Below, one piece after another: positions 12,139 through 20,240 of a stretch of 64,000 nucleotides of DNA. Under the pieces are notes generated by a model. It was not told where the DNA came from. It saw nothing but the letters and a program-made list of their open reading frames with translations, and did not search any database. Made by a program: the position numbers and the translations under genes. The DNA is from Isoetes taiwanensis (lineage: Eukaryota > Streptophyta > Lycopodiopsida > Isoetales > Isoetaceae), in assembly GCA_021234155.1 (NCBI GenBank), contig JAJEKV010000013.1, forward strand, positions 14,485,877 through 14,549,876, written 5' to 3'. Within the stretch, counting starts at the first letter, position 1; every line of letters starts with the position of its first letter.

Positions 12139-13306
12139 CTAAACCGTTTTCTCTAGCTCAGGTGACTTAACATGCACTTTAGAAGTGTTGTCTTCAGTTT
12201 CCACTACTAGAGCCACTTCCTTCAACTCTGCAAAAGTGATCTCATCCTCTATGGAGCTAGTAAAAGGCGGCTGTATTTCTGATGATGTCATTTTGGTGAA
12301 ATCCGATGAGGACTTGGCACCTAACTCTTGATTATCGTCTGGTAAATTAGGTAATGCAACCAATCTCATCTTAATGAAGTTCACAGCCTCCTTATCTATA
12401 TCCACTGCCACACAGTTGCAGCCCTTCTTAAGTGCATAGGCTATGGTAGTACCAGAGCCCGAGAAAGCATCAAGTATCCATCTCCTTGACGTGAAAACAT
12501 GTCAATAAGATGGTTGATTAGCTTCTGGGGCTTCTGATAGTGATTGACGATTCTACCCTGCGCATTTGGATCCTTCAGCTTCTGCAACACTGCTAGAAAC
12601 TCTAAGACATTGGAGAAGTCAGAGCAGCCAGTAGTGTTGAAGTGCTCCATTGTCCTTTTGCCGTCAAAGCTCCAGTAGGCAACATGAAGGTATTCTACCT
12701 TGCTTAACAACCAGGGGCCTCAAGCATAGTAATTTATGTTTGTTTTGTACCTTTGAAAGAAAAGTGTAGTTAGCAATCTAGCAACTAGAAAAGAAGTTTA
12801 CTATTCCAGAATAGCAACGGAAAGAAGTTGTATTCCAGAATAAAGACTCACCAAACTAAATTCTCATAGCCTGCTTGAGCAGGGGATCCGATATGATTTT
12901 TTAAGCTAGCTTCGACCATCCCTGCTTGCATACTGGAGTGGAACACCACCAACCACCAGTGTTTAGCCGTTGTTATCTGCTTCAGACCATCTATGAAACT
13001 ATTGAACTCAGAGTTCCTGAAAAGTAGGTCGTCATAATGGTTGTCCTTGATTTTAAATCCGTAAGGTATGTCCGCAATAACTAGGGTAAAATTCTGCGGC
13101 TTGATAGTTCCCACCAACTTAGTGCAGTCGCCTTGAACGATTGAAAAAAGATTGTCTTGATCAAACAAGGTGAACTTCTCATAGTCGGAGGGTTCAAGCG
13201 CTAACTGTCTCCTATCAGCTAAGGTCCGTTCTTCCTGTGCAAGCTTCAAAAGATGCATAAAACCTTCTGGAAGGTCTTTGTTTTTCTTCTTGTTTTGCAC
13301 ATGCAA
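12139..13306 (-). pseudogene. N6/N4-type DNA methyltransferase domain exons
   Basis: IVQGDCTKLV and LVIADIPYGF (~13150-13050) correspond to the gD...l and catalytic D/S/N-P-P-Y motif. ILDAFSGSGTT and CVAVDIDKEAVNFI (~12480-12370) correspond to the S-adenosylmethionine-binding motif I and the following acidic strand. The motif order, catalytic before SAM-binding, fits the PF01555 class. An Asp at the first catalytic position is commoner in adenine-N6 enzymes, but specificity cannot be read from this. The second position is Ile instead of Pro. Confidence 0.7.
12802..12842. promoter_or_regulatory. two TATTCCAGAATA sites in a methyltransferase intron
   Basis: TATTCCAGAATA occurs at 12802-12813 and 12831-12842, inside the intron after the catalytic-motif exon. 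It equals the core of the 28-bp palindromes at 15464-15575. Confidence 0.5.
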
Positions 13307-13523
13307 TTGAAATTAGTTTTTTGATAAATAGTTGAAGGAAAAACGAAGGTCACAAAGTAAAAAATATACACAGCCTTCAAAATTGAGAGCATATTGTATA
13401 ATACGCTCATCTGAAGTGGCCACCGGGTAGAGCTCCTTGCATCTTTCCCACGTTTGCACATTCAATTGCTCCATCAAGCATGTCTGGCATGCAATGACGT
13501 TCTTTTGGCTGTTTAAACAAACG

Positions 13524-13593
13524 TATTCCGAAATACAGTTGAGTTAGAAGATTCACAAAAATCAAGCAGAAGGCAGTAACGTATTCCAGAATA
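13524..13593. promoter_or_regulatory. two TATTCC-GAATA sites in the next intron
   Basis: TATTCCGAAATA at 13524-13535 and TATTCCAGAATA at 13582-13593 lie between the linker exon and the preceding exon. They are one base and zero bases from the intronic consensus. Confidence 0.45.
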
Positions 13594-13826
13594 CACTAAA
13601 CTTACTTGCGCAATTCCTTGGACTCTCTTCCACGGTGAACTCCTTATCAACAACCATCTGGAGCAGCCTTTCAAGAATGGCGGTGTCGGTAAAGCCCTGC
13701 AGCTCCCTCCAAACTGTAATTGTCATTTCTTTTTTTGGCACGTCCGTGCCTTTTTTCTTTTCAGAGGCTTTTCCTTTGCTTTTAAATTCTCCGCGCTCAA
13801 ATGCAGTAAATATTTCACAATACACT

Positions 13827-13902
13827 GCATCCCGGAATACACAATACTAAGTTTCCATGCAGAAAAAACAGAATACTTGAGAGCGAGAGCTATTCCAGAA
13901 TA
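13827..13902. promoter_or_regulatory. one full and one partial TATTCC-GAATA site next to the ParB exon
   Basis: A full TATTCCAGAATA is at 13891-13902 and a partial ATCCCGGAATAC at 13829-13840, both in the intron just downstream of the ParB-like exon. Confidence 0.4.
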
Positions 13903-13915
13903 CAAACGTTCTTAC

Positions 13916-14555
13916 CCTGCCATCCTTGAAGGCAAGTTGAAACCAATTGTCGTGGCTAATCAAAGAGTGCCTCTTATTAGCTTCATCATATTTGAGGCAG
14001 CACGCAATTGCGCACGATTCCTTCAGCTCTAGATATGGCACAGGTTTTTTGAGGTCATCACCATATTTTTCTTTAAAAATTAAGTACTCTCTGTGCATAA
14101 ACCTTATTTTGTCAACAAAACTCATCTTGAGTTTGTAGTCGTTATCGGTGTTGTGTGTATTGGCCAATATCTTTGCCTCTTCGTCAGCCAGGCCGCAATA
14201 CACAGCACAGAGAACAAAGAGGTATCTCGGATTTTGTTTTTCTTTAAACAGTTGCATGCATGCCTTAAAGCTATAGTTCCCACCCAACACATAGTGTGTG
14301 TACTGATCAGCACACTCTTTGTCATAATCTGCCAGGTCCATGCACTGGCTCCTGTCAACAAGCACTACTATTGGAGCAACATGGGCATTTGGATTTATCC
14401 GGGCCTTCAAGTTTCTGACATGATCAGCATAGATTTTTCTTACTTGAAGTGGCCTTTCTCCAGTCTCATCTTTTGGTGGCAGTTTCATACAGGTGACAGG
14501 AAGATAAATAACACCTTGCACGTATTTGTGCTGGTTTATTTCTTCCATTCTCTCT
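13916..14555 (-). pseudogene. ParB/sulfiredoxin-like domain exon
   Basis: Segments in ParB order: a helix ending HVRNLKARI, then APIVVLVD (box I-like), then YVLGGNYSFKACMQL at the place of the GxRR-xxA box II, then AVYCGLADEEAKILAN, like the conserved lsdeEa..lA..eN helix. The classic GERR arginines are replaced by GGNYSFKA, so CTP hydrolysis as in chromosomal ParB is doubtful. The fold suits DNA binding or nuclease-like ParB relatives. The exon ends at a good donor at 13915/13914. Confidence 0.65.
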
Positions 14556-14574
14556 GCAGTTTTGTCAAAAAAAA

Positions 14575-15283
14575 AAAAAAATCTTTTATGGCCACCCTTG
14601 GGGCCTTTCCTTTTTTCTTTCTCTTCCTAATTGATTCTTCAGGTGCGTCCTCCACTGTAAGCTGCACGGTTTTCCTTTTCTTTGACTCCTTTGCAGCCAC
14701 AGTTTGTCTTTGCTTTTTTGGTGGTGGTGGTGCTTCCTGTTCAGATTCCTCGGACTCAGCGTCATCGTCCTTACCACCAGATTCACTACTACCATCTCCT
14801 TGTCCTTCTTCTTCATCTTCAGAAGCACTGTAGTCTAGTGCTTCACTTTTGCTACTGGAAACCCTAGTCAGTGTAGTGGACAACGCTTGCTTGTTCATGT
14901 AATGGGCACAGTACTTGTACAGGCATTGAGGCTGCACTTTGACAAGCTTGAAGCATGCTTCATCGACGACGATAAAGCCGTGTGATGTTCGGAAGGACAG
15001 TCTTGGCTGTTGCTTGAACTGCCCAACAACAGGTTCCACGGTCTGTATAAAGCCCATGCACTCAAACTCTGTGTCATCACGCCTTTTTTGGCCCGGGCTA
15101 CGACAAACATACAAGAAAGTAATGTTGCTGTACTTTTCTGCAAAACCTCGTGTAACAAACCACTGCGTTTGGAAGTTTTCGTAAATCTTTGGCGCAGCAG
15201 TCTCCTGTCCTTGTTCAACTGCAGGTTTTCTGCTTGTGATCTTGATAGTTCTCTTTGGCTTGGGGATACTTTGTTCTTGCCTG
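14575..15283 (-). pseudogene. N-terminal exon: unknown domain plus acidic/basic low-complexity tail
   Basis: The frame opens directly after a TTTTGCAG acceptor and stays open for over 230 codons. The front ~115 residues look globular (IYENFQTQWFVTRGFAEKY, then LYVCRSPGQKRRDD). A run of acidic residues with Ser and Gly follows, then PPPPKKQ and clusters such as SKKRK and RKRKKK, which are candidate nuclear localisation signals. The globular part matches nothing I know. Confidence 0.6.
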
Positions 15284-15336
15284 CAAAAGTACAGTTGTTA
15301 ACAACAATAGAACTAGCTAAAAGAAACAGAACACTG

Positions 15337-15348
15337 TATTCCAGAATA
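15337..15348. promoter_or_regulatory. TATTCCAGAATA site upstream of the first recognised exon
   Basis: A full copy of the palindrome core, ~55 bp upstream of the acceptor of the N-terminal exon and 116 bp from the three-palindrome array. Confidence 0.45.
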
Positions 15349-15463
15349 AAAAGACAAACATCTGGTATTAAAACATACAAAAAATAGTCTGTTTGAGCTA
15401 AAAGAAAGGCTAATTATGCTCTAAATTTACGGTTTTATTAATGAAAAAAGAGCTCTCATAAGG

Positions 15464-15575
15464 CCAAAGTGTGTTCCGAAATACACTTTGGCTACTACCA
15501 AAAGGCCAAAGTGTATTCCCGAATACACTTTCGCCTTTAGCGTTCAGCCAAAGTGTATTCCGGAATACACTTTGG
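15464..15575. repeat. three 28-bp palindromes at 42-bp spacing between divergent genes
   Basis: The third copy (15548-15575) is a perfect palindrome: CCAAAGTGTATTCC followed by its exact reverse complement. Copies at 15464-15491 and 15506-15533 differ by a few bases. Start-to-start distance is 42 bp in both intervals, four helical turns, so all sites face the same side of the DNA. The array lies between the minus-strand ParB-methyltransferase gene and the plus-strand DUF7869 gene. This is a layout expected of protein-binding sites (operator-, parS- or transposase-site-like). Function is inference. Confidence 0.75.
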
Positions 15576-15668
15576 CCTCTACCAGGACATAGGTCAAAAA
15601 AAGTAAGTTCAAGTTCTTCATTCTCGTACTTGCATCATATAATTGTTTTGACCTGCTTTCTTCAACAG

Positions 15669-17240
15669 ATATTGTGCAACAGAAGCTTGCTAGACACCGT
15701 GACCAACAAGGAGCTGAGAGAAGGAAGCTTGCTAAGCATAGGAAAAAATCTCTTGAGCGTCCACTTGAGTACATGTCTGTTGTGATTGATGGAATGGATC
15801 AAAAAAAGACAACTCTCCCTCATTTCTTGAATATTCCAAAAGATGTGCCAGAAGAATGCTTTTTCAAAGTCCACCTTGTAGGAGTCGTGGTCTTCACTGG
15901 GAGTCTAAAGTGCAAAGTCTTCTTGATATATCCTAATTTGCATGGTGATCCGAACCTCACAATTACAATTCTTGACAAGGTTCTTCGTGAGCAACAGCAG
16001 TTACCACCAGTGCTCTACCTGCAACTTGACAACACTACCAGGGAGAACAAAAATCAAACACTCTTTGCTTATTGTGCCATGCTAGTGGGGCTAGAGATTT
16101 TCAGAAAAATAAAGCTCGGATTCGTATTGGTAGGGTATACACACGATCAAATAGACCAGATGTTCAGCAGGTTTTCGGTAGGAAAAAGGCTTTTTGTCTT
16201 CCCATTTTGATTCAAATTATTGAAGACTAGTGGTTGAGTTTCTAAAGGAGACTGCCGACTTTAGGGAATTTATTTTCTCTCAACGTGCAAACAGAGAACA
16301 CGCTGTGAACAAGCTAAATGATATTACATTTCAACATCACATCAAGTTCTACTTGAAGAATAGAGAGATTTTTTTGCAGGGAAAGAAGTACACTACAACT
16401 AAAGAGTGGAGTCTAGTAGAGGAATTGCGCTTCCTTAAATCTATTCCAGACACTTGTTTGATGGAACGTGCTGAGCAACTTCCTTTAAAAAATCCAAAAG
16501 TGTCAAGGCAGCAGAAAAGTACCCCAGTTACTTCCTTGAAATCCATAGAAAATGGAATTTCCATAGGTTTGAAGTACTTCACTGAAGAAGACCAAATGTA
16601 GTGGAGAGGCTTCTTTCTAGAACAAAAGACTGTGATTCAGAACCTAGCTCTGAGGCTTTTGAGTGGCCTAATGCTTTCCACCAACCACAGGACCAAGTAG
16701 GTCCAAGCAATGCTGCAATAGCAGCTGCAATACAGGAAGATGAGGATCGAGTCATGTACCTCGGACCAAGACGCAAGAATGAGCCTGCAGGTAATTTCTC
16801 AGAAATTACCAAAGGTATTTTGATTGCTCTTCCAACTGAGGAGGATGAAAAAGAGAGACCTTTTTGGATAGCCAAAGTACTTGACACAATCAAAGAGGAA
16901 GGGTTGGTGACTAAACTCAAGATTCATTGGCTTGCTACACGTTCAGAAAATGCTTTTGAAGGTAGGTATGAGCTAGAAATGAGAAGTCAAGGAAAGGGCA
17001 AAAAGGCCAAAAAAGTCGGATGTAGGGATGACTAGACTTAGACAAGTGAGTATTCTGTGCTATGATTTCAAATTGAAATCAGACAATCGTTTACGCCAGA
17101 GAACAATCAACTTGCTTAGGAAGGCTTGTAACTACGAAGAAGAAGATGAAGAAGAGGTTGGGAATGCTTCACCCTCTATTGATAGTGACGAGGGAGATAA
17201 CTCAAACACTTCCTCAAGTGACAGTGAAAGAAGTGACTGA
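15669..17240 (+). pseudogene. DUF7869-family gene, probable transposase, decayed
   Basis: The first visible exon opens after a CTTCAACAG acceptor at 15668 and carries the family's hallmarks: VVIDGMDQ (~15785), a PNLHGDPNLTITILDKVL block (~15935), LQLDNTTRENKN (~16020) and a THDQIDQMFSRFS segment (~16140). Later pieces (16230-16600, 16601-17035, 17028-17240) hold PFWIAKVLD and IHWLATRSENAFEG, a C-terminal module usual in these proteins, and an acidic Ser-rich end. The family is multicopy in seed-free plants and invertebrates. Its spaced Asp/Asn/His residues suggest an RNase H-like transposase, but that is inference. A donor GTAAGT at 15603 suggests an upstream exon, yet the usual N-terminal half is missing. 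About three frame changes or stops break this copy. Confidence 0.7.
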
Positions 17241-17660
17241 CGAAACGAGCATGAAGATGTCTTGGATCCCTCTCTTATCACTCCTCACACTTTTGCACAT
17301 AACTGAGTCTTAGGAAAAAAGAAGTAAAATTTGAATGTGAATATGAAGATTTTATTTTCAATTTTGAAAATACTATTCAATTTTCGGTTAAAATTTATGT
17401 TCTCTTAAATTAGAGGTTTGCTCTAAAAAGATAATTTAGGCAAATTATAATTGCTAAAAAAGGTGTCACTTTGACATAGTTAATTCTCTATTTGAAGAAA
17501 AAAATTAGTGCTTTTGGGGGGTCAAAATACACTTTTATGCCCCCTTTTTTTCACCTCATTTCACCTCATTTTAGCCATATTTCGTTTGCTCCCGTTTCAA
17601 TGATTTGCTCCTGTTTTAAATGCAATCTTGTTTTTTGCGGTTTTCGTATTCAGGCCAGGA
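17241..17660. other. 3' flank of the DUF7869 gene with possible element end
   Basis: AT-rich flank. CAAAATACACTTTTATG at 17523-17539 contains a half-site (AATACACTTT) of the palindromes, between runs of G and C that could pair. CTCCCGTTTCAA at 17589-17600 equals a hairpin arm at 11548-11559 and is the near reverse complement of 11526-11537, making these positions candidate ends of one mobile unit. Confidence 0.3.
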
Positions 17661-18847
17661 AGTCGTTATAGGCTTAGATTATCAAAACAGGCTTTCAGAG
17701 TTTGTACAAGGATATATTAGGTACTTCAGCTATCATGACAAAGCAAAGCTCAGTTTAAGTTTGATTTGATCAGGAATATAACAAGTATTATTTATTTCCA
17801 CGACAAGCTAGCATTGATACTTCCAATTGCTCTGCTTCTGATTCCCACAGAACTCAATCCTCTGCATGCATTATTTTTTACTGTTGCTCCATTCTTGCTT
17901 ATAGCAACTGCTTTGGTCTTGCTAGCAGCAAATGTCGCCATGTCCACCTGAGCTTTGTTAACTGCTTCTCAATGATTTATTGTTGTCAAATTGCCAATGT
18001 AAAACGCAAAGCATTCATCTCATTTCCCTTTGTACTTTCACAAGATTAGCCATATTGAACAAAAGCACTCATGTTTCATAATCTAGGATTTTCTATCATC
18101 ACTTCCTCTGAACATAATGTCCATCGCTATCATTCTTTCAACATAACTACAACAATCTTGATGCCAAAGATCTGTTGTATATTCATCTCTCTAACCAGAA
18201 GTACTAATATGTCATAACTACTACTTCTAAATTCTTTGTAAACTCTGTGGCAACAGCGGTCTCCCACATTTTTAGTTGTCCACAAATCAATGAGTTTTGG
18301 ACTTGCCTCGATAATTATTTTAGGAAAAAGGGTTACAATATTGGAAACTGGGCAAACCCTGCAAATTTTCTCAAAGGCTCCCATAAGTTTCTTAATACCA
18401 TTCAGCAAACTGCTTAGGTTTGTTTGAAAGTACAGAAATAGAGTCACTTATTCAGATAAAAGAGTTGACAATAACTGGATAAAGGTTTTTTTTCAAATTG
18501 AAGTCTCTAAAATAACTATGGCTCATAAGAACAAATGTTTAGATAAATCTGATAGAAGTTTGTTTGCCATTGGAACCTTTGTAGGAGGCTTTAATATTTT
18601 CATATGCCATAAACTTCCAGTGTTTGAGTTTGGTATTGGGAAAGGTATTTCAGGTAAAGGTTGGGACTAAGATTCTTGCTGCGTATTGTATGTCAAACCG
18701 TATAATTTGGCATGTTTGAGGAGCTTGTTTCCATTTAGTAGTCTAATTTCTAATTCTGATATGTTTGCAAGTTTATTGTTGCCATGGTTGGCGAATTTTC
18801 ATTCTAAATTGTAGGGCATGGATAGCAGATGCGGCAGAGCAGAGCAG
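17661..18847. other. AT-rich intergenic, nothing recognised
   Basis: Only short ORFs with no recognisable protein on either strand. No repeat family is seen. Confidence 0.5.
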
Positions 18848-18982
18848 GGGCAGGCATCGTTTCTAACAGGTTGAAATAGAGCAAGGGCAAGGCATCATTT
18901 CCGCAAGAAGGTTCAAACAGAAAAAGGATGTAAGGGCGAGGCATCATTTCCGCAAGCAGGTTCAAATATAAAAAGGATGCAG
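18848..18982 (+). repeat. short minisatellite, three ~37-49-bp units
   Basis: Units share GGGC-AGGCATCATTTCCGCAAG-AGGTTC and start near 18848, 18885 and 18934. The last two are nearly identical with a 49-bp period. A TATAAAAGG lies downstream at 19025 with no recognised gene after it. Confidence 0.7.
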
Positions 18983-20129
18983 ATGGGATTAGGGGGAGCT
19001 GGTTGGAGAAGGAGTGATGCATTGTATAAAAGGAGGTGAATTTGGTTGTTTGTGTGTCCAAAGCGTGTTGTATGTTTGAATTGCATTCGTTGGAGGAGCT
19101 GGACAGTAGGCTATAGTTTGGAATGGGGAGCCCACTTCCAACTTGATTTCGGTGAATTTGAGTTTATCCCTGCCGCATCTTGTCATGAAGCACACGGGTT
19201 TTCAGCAATTTCATGTTCATAGGCTCTGGTGAGGTCTATTTGGCCTGGAGGTTTGAATCCTCTAGCCCTGATGGCATCTCTGATTCCGGCAGCAGTTCTG
19301 CGCAGGCATTTGGGTTAACCATTGGTTTCTTGGCCTTTTTTTCGATGGCAATGTACAGAGATTTTAATATGAATATGATGGTGATGTGCAAAGGTTCCGA
19401 ATTTAATAAATGGTGAAATTACATATTGGCATGTTTGAAAGTGACCTTAGAAAGTGACAAAGCATTTTTTTGGCAAAAAGATGTTAGTCGTTGATTTGGC
19501 ATCATGTTCGGGATATGCTGAAGATCAATGGCTCATATTCAATCCTAAGAACAAAACCCATAAACATACCCATCAAATGCTACTTACTGATGACCACTTT
19601 GTTAATGCTGATTGTTCTAAACTTGAGGACGAATTGTATGCCGGTCCTTCAAGGCCTCTCGGCCTCGGAAGCAGCATTGAAAATTTTCAACCCATGAGGA
19701 TGACTGGATAGCATTGCCACCGCCCTTACAAACATGAAACCATACATGTTAAATGGCTACCAATCTTTCATACTGGACCACTTCTTTTTTGCTATGAGAG
19801 GATGGTGATAAAGGTTCAATTTTTATGGTTCATGAACATGTTCTACCGCAACAAAGCCGAATATGATGCCATGATCTTCTTTTCCAGCACATCTCCTCTG
19901 TAATTCTTGCATTTCTCCCGGATTGGATTGAGATAGACTAATAGTTAGATCCAGTAACTACAAATCTTATTGGAGGAGGAGGTCGCTTCGGATTTATTTC
20001 TATTACCAGATGTACATTAGCAAGTTTTTTTTCTTTGTGCAGGACTACATGGTGAGTGCATATGGCTTGTGATTTACATTCGCCCTATGAAACAATTTTT
20101 CTTGTACATAATGTTACTATAGCAACGAC
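18983..20129. other. intergenic, no gene recognised
   Basis: Short ORFs only (for example 19213-19416 and 19454-19711 on the plus strand). None has a recognisable domain or splice pattern. Confidence 0.45.
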
Positions 20130-20240
20130 CCAATTTTGTAGAGGTAGAGAGTAATGCATAACAATAGGATCAAGACACCAGATCCAATTTTATAGAGGTA
20201 AAGAGAAATGCATAACAGTAGATTCAAGACACCGATGTCC
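20130..20240 (+). repeat. 54-bp direct tandem duplication
   Basis: CAATTTTRTAGAGGTARAGAG...AATGCATAACARTAG...TCAAGACACC is present twice, back to back (about 20130-20183 and 20184-20238). Confidence 0.75.

Larger units (their letters stand above)
12139..15283 (-). pseudogene. ParB-like / DNA methyltransferase fusion gene, decayed
   Basis: A multi-exon minus-strand gene. From the N terminus it reads: ~100 residues of unknown fold (15283-14900), an acidic Ser/Asp/Glu tract and Lys/Arg-rich tracts that look like nuclear signals (14830-14590), a ParB/Srx-like domain (14550-13916), a short linker with CQTC (13508-13380), a DNA methyltransferase domain with ADIPYG (~13060) and FSGSGTT (~12450), and an acidic tail ending at 12139. 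Splice signals are good at several borders, for example donors GTAAGA after 13916, GTAAGT after 13606 and GTGAGT near 12852. ParB-methylase fusions are known to me from phages and prokaryotes. The predicted role is DNA binding with adenine-N6 or cytosine-N4 methylation in the nucleus. This copy has about three interruptions (an in-frame stop and frame changes, one at a T14 homopolymer near 14570). The first exon was not found. Confidence 0.7.

Noticed and set aside
14093-14833. 246-codon plus-strand ORF
   Set aside because: It is the shadow of the ParB exon and the acidic tract on the opposite strand, and its composition is hydrophobic and Ser-rich as expected of an antisense frame.
15471-15785. 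104-codon ORF containing the repeated peptide FRNTLW
   Set aside because: The 14-residue peptide repeat follows from the 42-bp period being divisible by three. The array is palindromic and open on both strands, so it is better explained as binding sites than as coding.
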